A stretch of 6,461 nt of DNA from positions 1 to 6,461 of the forward strand of contig JAJYGB010000061.1 of assembly GCA_021785235.1 (NCBI GenBank), read 5' to 3'. Position 1 is the stretch's first letter; each line of letters begins with the position of its first letter. The DNA comes from Bacteroidota bacterium. Lineage in GTDB: Bacteria > Bacteroidota > Kryptoniia > Kryptoniales > JAKASW01. A program made the translations under genes and the position numbers. The notes beneath the pieces were generated by a model. That model was given only the letters and a program-made list of their open reading frames with translations. It did not search any database and had not been told where the DNA came from. Positions 1-5,169 of this stretch are shown piece after piece.

Positions 1-632
1 CCGAGAAGCTTTTTCATGATCTGGTAAGCTTCAGTGATCAGCTGCATGTCGCCGTATTCTATGCCGTTATGGACCATCTTGACGAAATGCCCGGCTCCAT
101 CGCTGCCGACCCAGTCGCAGCACGGTGTGCCATCTTCAACCTTCGCGGCAATAGATTGGAATATCGGCTTCACCTGCGGCCACGCGCTGGGCGAACCTCC
201 CGGCATAATCGACGGACCCTTCAATGCCCCCTCCTCACCGCCGGAGACGCCTGTGCCGATATACTGCAGACCTTTGCTTTCAAGGTATTTGGTCCGCCTG
301 ATCGTGTCGGGGTAATGCGAATTCCCGCCGTCTATTATGATATCACCCTTTTCCAGATGGGGAATCAGAAGCTCGATGAATTCATCCACGGGTTTGCCCG
401 CCTTAACCATCAACATTACTTTGCGGGGCGTCTTCAAAGCCGCGACCAGCCCCTCTATGCTTTGCGTTCCGATGATCTTCTTCCCCTTCGCGCGCCCCTC
501 GACGAAGTGGGTGACCTTCTCCACTGTCCTGTTGAATACCGCGACGGTGAATCCACGGCTCTCCATGTTCAGCACGAGGTTCTCGCCCATAACCGCCAGT
601 CCGATTAAACCAATATCTGCTTTCTGTGACAT
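1..632 (-). CDS. gnd: 6-phosphogluconate dehydrogenase (decarboxylating), N-terminal part, cut by the window edge
   Basis: Catalyses oxidative decarboxylation of 6-phosphogluconate to ribulose 5-phosphate with NADP+ (or NAD+), the third oxidative step of the cytosolic pentose phosphate pathway. I translated 210 codons from ATG at 632, starting [19 protein letters not shown]. The Rossmann motif GLAVMG is at about 11-16, NRT (dinucleotide phosphate recognition) at 34-36, DGGN at 101-104, and the substrate-binding SGGEEGA block at 130-136. The family signature [16 protein letters not shown] follows at about 182-197, with the expected catalytic Lys185 and Glu192 (Lys183 and Glu190 in the sheep enzyme). 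The family is usually about 470-480 residues, so the helical C-terminal domain lies beyond position 1. A Shine-Dalgarno AAGGA (644-640) sits 7 nt before the ATG. The gene follows the LarA-like gene by 76 bp on the same strand, so co-transcription is likely. No frameshift is seen. Confidence 0.97.
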   Translation of the reverse strand, partial: MSQKADIGLIGLAVMGENLVLNMESRGFTVAVFNRTVEKVTHFVEGRAKGKKIIGTQSIEGLVAALKTPRKVMLMVKAGKPVDEFIELLIPHLEKGDIIIDGGNSHYPDTIRRTKYLESKGLQYIGTGVSGGEEGALKGPSIMPGGSPSAWPQVKPIFQSIAAKVEDGTPCCDWVGSDGAGHFVKMVHNGIEYGDMQLITEAYQIMKKLL

Positions 633-708
633 TCTCTTTTCCTTTTGAATTAAACGTTAAACAGCTTCTTATCTTTGAATGGAATTAGAAGAACTTCGCC
701 CGCTAAAT

Positions 709-1980
709 CTATTTGAAACGGTCTTCGTGCGCCCACAATCCGAGGGCAGGATTTGAAATATAGAAAACTTCCTCACCATCCGCCATTCTGTTCATGCCGT
801 CTTTTAGTTTCTTCGGATCGTAACGCTTAGTCATCCCGGCAAGATCGGCATAGCGGAAGTTCACGCCTTCGATCTCCTTCCTCGTCAAATGGCCCGGGCA
901 ATACGTGATGGAGAATCTTTCTTCCGATGAACCGTGGATCAAATGCGCGGCGGCGCTGAGGTTTGACTTGAGATCGTCGTTTTTCTTGACCAGCTCCAGC
1001 ACCTTTGGCGTGCCGACATAACCGTACTTGCGGATAAGGCCGTCGATAGCCTTATCCTCTCCGAACGTTTTCAGCCCGGGGGCGAGCACGATGAGTTCAC
1101 CGCCGTCGGCGATCGCCATGCGTGTTCGATAGACGGACTTGTTGCCGAGCCAGGTTGATTTGAATTCGGTGGGATCGAGATAGACTATCACTTTCTTCAG
1201 AGGATTCTCGACCATGTAGAAGTTCACCTTCAGTGACAGTGCGGCAGCAAGGTTAAAGCACTCCAGGTCGTCGCCGATAAATAGACCTCTGACGACGGTG
1301 TTGTTCGACTCATCCTTGTCCACGACAGTCAGCACGTAGACTATCGGGAGGTGTTTCGCGAAATGATCGGAGCCGTAGTTCAGGACTCTCTTAACGGGAG
1401 TGTCCGCGCGTCCCATGATCCTTTCGAGGCCGTAGGCGGCGCCGAGAAAATGAGACCTGTTAATTCCCTCCCTGCCGCCGGTTCCGATGAACACGTTTTT
1501 GTTGTGGTTAGCCATCCCGATTACTTCGTGAGGGACAACCTGCCCGATTGACAAAATGAGATCGTGACCGCCCTGTGCGACGAGCTTATCCACCTGTATC
1601 GGTATCGGATAGTCGACGGCTCCTTCACTTATCTCGCGGACATAATCGGACGGCACATCTCCTAGAGTCACGAAGCCGTTCCGCCAGTCATGCACGCGGA
1701 ACAAATTCTTCGGCGTCTTTCCGAACATCATTCCGATTTCACCTTCTGTCATCGGAACATGCGTGCCGATCGAGGGGAGTATATCGGTCAGTTTATCTTT
1801 GTAGAATTCCCACGCGAATTCAGTCAGAAGTCCGGATTGCGAGTGAAGCCGCGAAATGTCGGGTGGAATTGCGATGACTTTCCTGCGAGGGCTCAGTTTG
1901 CCTAGAGCCTCGAACAGGCCCCTCTTCAACTCCTCGCGGGTTAGGCTCGAATCAACCGAGCCTTTGCTATAGAATAACAC
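709..1980 (-). CDS. LarA-superfamily (DUF2088) nickel-pincer-nucleotide hydroxyacid racemase/epimerase homologue; possibly gluconate/mannonate 2-epimerase
   Basis: A 423-residue cytosolic protein of about the usual LarA length. LarA enzymes racemise or epimerise 2-hydroxyacids by hydride transfer, using a nickel-pincer nucleotide tethered to a lysine. The residues known from Lactiplantibacillus plantarum LarA have counterparts at matching spacing: Asp41/Arg44 in PPDISR (LarA Asp72/Arg75), His74 in GTHVPMTEGEI (His108), His151 in VVPHEVIG (His174), Lys161 in ANHNKNVFIG (Lys184, cofactor anchor) and His177 in NRSHFLG (His200). The 10- and 16-residue spacings around the lysine are exactly preserved, so it is probably catalytically competent. 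The superfamily includes a characterised D-gluconate 2-epimerase (GntE), and gnd lies next downstream, so a sugar-acid substrate is my inference; lactate or another hydroxyacid remains possible. Cofactor genes larB, larC and larE are not in the window. The start is GTG, the only good start before a conserved MLFYSKGS N-terminus; an upstream in-frame stop lies at 2005-2007. Confidence 0.92.
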   Translation of the reverse strand: MLFYSKGSVDSSLTREELKRGLFEALGKLSPRRKVIAIPPDISRLHSQSGLLTEFAWEFYKDKLTDILPSIGTHVPMTEGEIGMMFGKTPKNLFRVHDWRNGFVTLGDVPSDYVREISEGAVDYPIPIQVDKLVAQGGHDLILSIGQVVPHEVIGMANHNKNVFIGTGGREGINRSHFLGAAYGLERIMGRADTPVKRVLNYGSDHFAKHLPIVYVLTVVDKDESNNTVVRGLFIGDDLECFNLAAALSLKVNFYMVENPLKKVIVYLDPTEFKSTWLGNKSVYRTRMAIADGGELIVLAPGLKTFGEDKAIDGLIRKYGYVGTPKVLELVKKNDDLKSNLSAAAHLIHGSSEERFSITYCPGHLTRKEIEGVNFRYADLAGMTKRYDPKKLKDGMNRMADGEEVFYISNPALGLWAHEDRFK

Positions 1981-1987
1981 CGCTCTG

Positions 1988-1997
1988 CTCTCTTCCT
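1988..1997 (-). promoter_or_regulatory. Ribosome binding site supporting the GTG start of the LarA-like gene
   Basis: The minus strand reads AGGAAGAGAG just before the GTG at 1980. Its GAGAG part ends 7 nt from the start codon and its GGAAG part 11 nt away. With a TGA only eight codons upstream in frame and no ATG near the N-terminus, this purine run is the main argument for a GTG start. Confidence 0.6.
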
Positions 1998-2138
1998 GAA
2001 GTTCTCATGTATAAATTTTCCGAATCTGACGACAAATTCCAATTCCCTGACTCGCAAATAACCGCACCTTGTGACACCTGGCGACAAAGAAAAGACCGCC
2101 ATACCATTAAAGGACTGCCACTACCACAATTTGATATC

Positions 2139-2152
2139 GGCCTATTTAGGCC
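2139..2152. repeat. Inverted repeat GGCCTA-TT-TAGGCC
   Basis: Perfect 6-bp arms around a 2-bp centre, 8 bp from the 20-bp palindrome. It would lie at the start of the transcribed leader of the LarA-like gene. It could be a second protein-binding site; the loop is too short for a stable RNA hairpin at full pairing. Its role is unknown. Confidence 0.35.
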
Positions 2153-2160
2153 AAAACGAC

Positions 2161-2180
2161 TAAAGTAATCGGTTACTTTA
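2161..2180. promoter_or_regulatory. Candidate operator: 20-bp palindrome with central CG (LacI-family style)
   Basis: The sequence TAAAGTAATCGGTTACTTTA has perfect 8-bp arms (TAAAGTAA/TTACTTTA) around TCGG, so the dyad centre falls on a CG step. Even-length palindromes centred on CG are typical operators of LacI-family repressors; the E. coli gluconate repressor GntR binds a site of this general form with GTTAC-type half-sites. Part of it recurs: ATCGGTTA occurs at 2168-2175 and 2180-2187, 12 bp apart. Just downstream of the putative -10, it is well placed to block transcription of the LarA-like gene. The regulator is not in the window. Confidence 0.4.
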
Positions 2181-2186
2181 TCGGTT

Positions 2187-2218
2187 ATTAAATTCGCGAA
2201 TTTCGGCATAATTGTCAA
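2187..2218 (-). promoter_or_regulatory. Candidate sigma-70-type promoter for the LarA-like/gnd pair
   Basis: On the minus strand a perfect TTGACA (2218-2213) is followed, 20 bp on, by TTTAAT (2192-2187); TAATAA at 2190-2185 is an alternative -10. Spacing is longer than the ideal 17 bp, which lowers confidence. The position fits regulation: the perfect palindrome AAATTCGCGAATTT (2190-2203) lies between the boxes and partly over the -10, and the 20-bp palindrome (2161-2180) would cover the transcription start. The promoter points at the LarA-like gene. Confidence 0.35.
2190..2203. repeat. Perfect 14-bp palindrome AAATTCGCGAATTT
   Basis: A self-complementary 14-mer overlapping the spacer and -10 end of the candidate leftward promoter, with its centre 26 bp from the centre of the 20-bp palindrome. 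A perfect palindrome of this length by chance is uncommon in 430 bp, so protein binding is plausible. The flanks do not extend the symmetry. Confidence 0.35.
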
Positions 2219-2358
2219 GGAGATTGTTCCCGAACTAAGAGAAACGTTAAGGGTGCGCACAGATTGGAACCAGTCATCAGTAAGGGCGGTCGAGGCCGGT
2301 CCATGGGAGCTGAGCACAAACACGGGTTCAGAAGATGCCGTAATTCACAACTGCTGTG

Positions 2359-2388
2359 TTGAATTAATTCCCACGACGCATTTATATT
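2359..2388 (+). promoter_or_regulatory. Candidate promoter for the small membrane protein gene
   Basis: TTGAAT (2359-2364) and TATATT (2383-2388) are separated by 18 bp, resembling sigma-70 boxes upstream of the gene starting at 2411. The predicted start of transcription, about 2395, would leave a leader of only about 16 nt and cut into the purine-rich AAGGAA (2395-2400) that would serve as ribosome binding site. Either the real start is slightly earlier or this is a chance match in an AT-rich stretch. Confidence 0.3.
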
Positions 2389-2410
2389 GTAAAAAAGGAA
2401 TTAGAATAAG

Positions 2411-2704
2411 ATGGCAAGAGCAGTGAAGAGCAGACGCACCGAGCGTCAGCGGAGATCGAAGGTCCAGTCGGAGATGCCCCTGACCAGAACGAACTACATG
2501 ATCATTATCGGCGGGGCGCTGCTGATTCTTGTCACTTACGTGATTCTCGCCACCAACAACACCGTTTACGGGTTTATACCCCTCGACCTAGTTCCGATAC
2601 TCCTTTTCGTCGGCTACATCGTTATAGTGCCGATCGGAATAATGTACAGGGGAAAGAAGAAACCCGCGGAACAGGCAAAGACTGCCCCGGAAGTCACTAA
2701 GTAA
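2411..2704 (+). CDS. Small two-helix inner-membrane protein, DUF3098-like
   Basis: A 97-residue protein of unknown function. Residues 1-20 are strongly basic (MARAVKSRRTERQRRSK). A first membrane helix spans about 29-47 after the motif MPLTRTNY, a short loop with NNTVYGFIPLD follows, a second helix spans about 58-78 (VPILLFVGYIVIVPIGIMY), and the tail is lysine-rich. Basic ends on both sides predict both termini in the cytoplasm by the positive-inside rule. The pattern (short Pro-Leu/Phe, Asn-Tyr entry into helix 1, second helix ending in an aromatic-basic step) resembles DUF3098-type proteins of Bacteroidota and Ignavibacteriota; I recognise this by pattern only. AAGGAA lies 10 nt before the ATG. 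The gene is divergent from the LarA-like gene and convergent with hemL, so it appears monocistronic. Confidence 0.82.
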   Translation: MARAVKSRRTERQRRSKVQSEMPLTRTNYMIIIGGALLILVTYVILATNNTVYGFIPLDLVPILLFVGYIVIVPIGIMYRGKKKPAEQAKTAPEVTK

Positions 2705-2749
2705 TCTCCTTCCCTATTTCGGGCGCTTCGCTCAAAACATCTCCGGGAC

Positions 2750-4048
2750 TTATTTGATCGCCTTAAGCGAGTCATAATTTGCAGCGATCGTCTTCTCTAT
2801 GTCACGCTCGGTATGCGCGGCTGAGATGAACGCGGCTTCAAATTGTGAGGGAGGGAGATAGATGCCGCGCTTCAGCATCTCTCCATAGTACGCGGCGAAC
2901 TTCACTGTGTCGCTCGATAGCGCCGATCTGAAATCATACACGTCTTCACCGGTGAAGAAAAGCGTGAACATGGAGCCGGAGCGATTTATCCGGTAATTCA
3001 AGCCGAGCTTTGCGAGATTCCTTTTCATCCCGTCTTCGAGAGCCTTACCCATCTTTTCCAACCGCGTGTAAACATTCTTCCGCTTGTCGAGTATTCTCAG
3101 CTGAGCCAGTCCGGCAGCCATAGCAAGCGGATTTCCGGAAAGCGTTCCTGCCTGGTAGACCGGACCATCAGGAGAAACAGTACTCATAATCTCGCGGCGT
3201 CCTCCGTAAGCACCGACGGGAAGCCCCCCGCCGATAATTTTTCCAAACGTAGTCAAATCGGGTCTGATCCCGAAGATTTCCTGCGCTCCTCCTTTTGAAA
3301 GACGAAACCCGGTCATCACCTCATCGAGTATCAGAAGCGCGCCGTTTGAATGGGCGACATCCAAAAGGCCCAGTAGGAATCCGCCCTTCGGATTGACGAC
3401 ACCCATGTTACCGACGACCGGCTCGACGATTATCGCGGCTATCTCGTCCCGGTTATCCTCGAACAACCTCCTGACTGATTCAAGGTTGTTGAACTCCGCG
3501 ACGAGCGTCTTCGCGGCGAGTTCTCTGGGAACACCCGGAGAGTCCGGCGTACCGAATGTAGTTGCACCCGAGCCGGCCTTGATGAGGAAACTATCGAAGT
3601 GGCCGTGATAGCAGCCCGCGAACTTTATTATCTTTTCCCGGTTCGTGAACGCGCGCGCCACCCTGACCGCACTCATTGTCGCCTCGGTCCCGCTGTTGAC
3701 CATCCGGACGACTTCGACGGACGGCATCATCTTCCGGACGAGTTTTGCCATTTCGACTTCAGCGGCCGTCGGCGCGCCGAAACTTGTACCGTTGGCTGCG
3801 GCCTTCCTTATGGCAGAGAGCACAGCAGGATGCGCGTGGCCGAGGATCATCGGCCCCCACGAGCCGACATAGTCTATAAACCTGTTCCCGTCGACGTCGT
3901 AAATGTATTGTCCCTTCGCCCTGCTGATGAAGAGCGGATCGCGGTTTACGGACTTGAACGCCCTCACGGGAGAGTTCACTCCACCAGGCATGTATTTCTT
4001 CGCTTCGTTAAAGAGCTTGCTGCTTTTCTTTGTGTTCAGATTCTTCAT
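2750..4048 (-). CDS. hemL: Glutamate-1-semialdehyde 2,1-aminomutase
   Basis: Converts glutamate-1-semialdehyde, made from glutamyl-tRNA by HemA, to 5-aminolevulinate in the cytosol; the committed C5-route step of tetrapyrrole synthesis. The 432 residues match the family length. This is a fold-type I PLP aminotransferase-like enzyme: N-terminal PGGVNSPVRA (21-30), phosphate-binding NSGTEATMSAVRVAR (118-132), CYHGH (146-150) for cofactor stacking, DEVMTGFR (242-249) with Asp242 contacting the pyridine nitrogen, and the Schiff-base Lys270 in TTFGKIIGGGLPVGAYGG. The C-terminal GIYLPPSQFEAAFIS block (395-409) is also typical. GGAG (4057-4054) lies 5 nt before the ATG. It is last in the visible heme operon, 89 bp after the SDR gene, and that gap holds an inverted repeat. 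It ends 45 bp from the convergent membrane protein gene. Nothing looks damaged. Confidence 0.98.
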   Translation of the reverse strand: MKNLNTKKSSKLFNEAKKYMPGGVNSPVRAFKSVNRDPLFISRAKGQYIYDVDGNRFIDYVGSWGPMILGHAHPAVLSAIRKAAANGTSFGAPTAAEVEMAKLVRKMMPSVEVVRMVNSGTEATMSAVRVARAFTNREKIIKFAGCYHGHFDSFLIKAGSGATTFGTPDSPGVPRELAAKTLVAEFNNLESVRRLFEDNRDEIAAIIVEPVVGNMGVVNPKGGFLLGLLDVAHSNGALLILDEVMTGFRLSKGGAQEIFGIRPDLTTFGKIIGGGLPVGAYGGRREIMSTVSPDGPVYQAGTLSGNPLAMAAGLAQLRILDKRKNVYTRLEKMGKALEDGMKRNLAKLGLNYRINRSGSMFTLFFTGEDVYDFRSALSSDTVKFAAYYGEMLKRGIYLPPSQFEAAFISAAHTERDIEKTIAANYDSLKAIK

Positions 4049-4064
4049 TTCATCTCCATTTTGA

Positions 4065-4133
4065 AACCTTGCGAAGGTTCGAAAGCTGATGAGTTACACA
4101 GTATCACCGGAGTCGAGTAACCTTCGCAAGGTT
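4065..4133. repeat. Inverted-repeat element, copy 1 (between SDR gene and hemL)
   Basis: Two perfect 15-bp units face each other: AACCTTGCGAAGGTT at 4065-4079 and its exact reverse complement AACCTTCGCAAGGTT at 4119-4133, with 39 bp between. Each unit is itself a small dyad (AACCTT/AAGGTT around 3 bp), so either two minihairpins or one long stem could form. The element fills most of the gap, starting 4 bp past the SDR stop and ending before the hemL ribosome binding site. No T-run follows it in the direction of transcription, so it is not a standard intrinsic terminator. It looks like a REP- or MITE-like intergenic repeat. Confidence 0.8.
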
Positions 4134-4137
4134 GCGT

Positions 4138-5121
4138 TCACATCAGACCGTTCTCGACATACCATTCGTATGATTTCCGGATGGCATCCATTATGGGACG
4201 CGGACGATAGCCAAGTTCGCGTTTCGCCTTATCGGATGAAAAATAGTGAGGGAGGGTCGCGCTCACAACATGTGCCTTCGTGAGGACGGGCGGCTTCCCC
4301 GTGAAATTCGACAACATTTCGAGAGACGCCGCGGCCGCGCGTGCACCCCATACTGGCACACGAAGGCTCGGCGAGGGCGCGCCGACGACCTCACATATCC
4401 GGCCGAACAAATCTTTGAATGTGATATTCTCGCTTCCGAGCACGTACCGCTCCCCCTTCTTCCCGAGCTTGAGAGCGGCTATTTCACCGTCGACCACATC
4501 GTCGACTCCGACGGCGCACATCCCGCCGGAAACGTAAGGGACAAACCTCATCCCCTTCAGAACCTTGAGCAGTATTCCGGAATGGAGATAGACATCCCTC
4601 TGTCCGAACACGGAACCGGGATTCACGATCACCGCGTCAAGGCCGCGGTCGATTCCCTTCTTTATCTCAATCTCTCCAAAATGCTTGCTGTCGCCGTAGG
4701 CCACTTTGTGTGCGAACCGGTTGTACACGACACTCTCGTCTGCAGTATCGCCCACGGCCGGGATACCGATAGCTGCCACAGAACTTGTGTGCACGAGTTT
4801 CTTCACACCGGCGCTCAGCGCCGCGTTAACCACGCAGCTGACGCCTTCGACGTTCACGCGGAAGAGTTCTTCACGTCTCCTGTTATCGAAGCTCACAAGT
4901 CCTGCGGTATGGAAGACATAATCCGCCCCCTCCATGGATTTAGCGAGACCGGTTTCGTCAAGTATGTCGCCACGGACAATCCGACCATCAAAGCCTTGCA
5001 GCCCCAGGAGGTTGGATTTCTCACGCACCAGCCCGATCACTTCATACCCAATCCCACTCAGCTTGTGACACAGGTTCGAGCCTATGAGCCCGTTGGCACC
5101 CGTGACGAATATTTTTTCCAT
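4138..5121 (-). CDS. NAD(P)-dependent epimerase/dehydratase, extended SDR family (dihydroflavonol-reductase-like)
   Basis: A 327-residue cytosolic oxidoreductase whose substrate I cannot assign. The N-terminal Rossmann motif is TGANGLIGSN (Gly8, Gly11, Gly14), with GDILD (51-55) for the adenine side, HTAG (71-74), TSS (112-114) and the catalytic YGDSK (Tyr142, Lys146), then NPGSVFG (167-173). The C-terminal SDKAKRELGYRPRPIMDAI (296-314) is typical of the dihydroflavonol 4-reductase-like and hopanoid-associated (HpnA-type) subgroups. All catalytic residues are present. It lies inside a heme operon, 48 bp after hemB and 89 bp before hemL, with copies of one inverted repeat in both gaps. The ATG at 5121 has no classic Shine-Dalgarno; the nearest AAGG (5135-5132) belongs to the repeat. 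No SDR is a known step of the C5 heme route, so it is either a passenger or an unrecognised accessory function. Confidence 0.92.
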   Translation of the reverse strand: MEKIFVTGANGLIGSNLCHKLSGIGYEVIGLVREKSNLLGLQGFDGRIVRGDILDETGLAKSMEGADYVFHTAGLVSFDNRRREELFRVNVEGVSCVVNAALSAGVKKLVHTSSVAAIGIPAVGDTADESVVYNRFAHKVAYGDSKHFGEIEIKKGIDRGLDAVIVNPGSVFGQRDVYLHSGILLKVLKGMRFVPYVSGGMCAVGVDDVVDGEIAALKLGKKGERYVLGSENITFKDLFGRICEVVGAPSPSLRVPVWGARAAAASLEMLSNFTGKPPVLTKAHVVSATLPHYFSSDKAKRELGYRPRPIMDAIRKSYEWYVENGLM

Positions 5122-5129
5122 ACGGCATT

Positions 5130-5163
5130 AACCTTGCGAAGGTCCTGGAACATTCGCAAGGTT
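5130..5163. repeat. Inverted-repeat element, copy 2 (between hemB and SDR gene)
   Basis: A second, tighter copy of the element found near hemL: AACCTTGCGAAGGTC (5130-5144) and AACATTCGCAAGGTT (5149-5163), each one mismatch from the 15-bp units of copy 1 and in the same order and orientation. Eleven outer base pairs (5130-5140 with 5153-5163) pair perfectly around a 12-base loop, giving a strong hairpin in the RNA. It fills most of the 48-bp gap between the hemB stop and the SDR start. No T-run follows, which argues against intrinsic termination. Confidence 0.8.
5132..5135 (-). promoter_or_regulatory. Only AAGG ribosome binding site candidate for the SDR gene, inside the repeat
   Basis: Reading leftward, AAGG ends 10 nt before the ATG at 5121 and is the only Shine-Dalgarno-like run nearby. 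It is part of the 3' arm of the copy 2 hairpin, so it would be paired when the hairpin forms. Ribosomes leaving hemB could open it. That is inference; spacing is slightly long and the match short. Confidence 0.35.
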
Positions 5164-5169
5164 TGCATC

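Larger units (their letters stand above)
1981..2410. other. 430-bp divergent intergenic region, no convincing gene
   Basis: This gap separates the divergent LarA-like gene (leftward) and small membrane protein gene (rightward). Both strands contain moderately long open frames here, but none has recognisable domains, a credible start with a ribosome binding site, or natural-looking composition. What stands out is regulatory: a TTGACA box and three dyad symmetries between 2139 and 2218, plus a weaker promoter-like pair at 2359-2388. The roughly 200 nt between the inferred leftward start and the GTG would be a long untranslated leader. A weaker promoter-like pair, TTGTCG (2035-2030) and TATACA (2013-2008) spaced 16 bp, lies closer to the gene and could give a short leader instead. 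Confidence 0.6.

Noticed and set aside
69..608. 179-codon plus-strand frame antisense to gnd
   Set aside because: The opposite strand encodes 6-phosphogluconate dehydrogenase with its full signature; the plus-strand product has no motif.
1967..2323. 118-codon minus-strand frame upstream of and overlapping the LarA-like gene
   Set aside because: GTG start without a clear ribosome binding site, serine-rich and charge-poor composition, no recognisable motif, overlaps the LarA-like start, and covers the dyad-rich regulatory region.
2705..2749. Possible bidirectional terminator between the membrane protein gene and hemL
   Set aside because: Only very short complementary runs (about 3 bp) and no T-tract on either strand; not a supportable hairpin.
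3599..4120. 173-codon plus-strand frame antisense to hemL
   Set aside because: Opposite a clear hemL with full active-site motifs; the Arg/His/Pro-rich product is a codon-bias shadow.
4049..4137. Intrinsic terminator ending the operon before hemL
   Set aside because: The inverted repeat lacks a downstream T-run on the transcribed strand, and hemL on the far side has no obvious promoter of its own.
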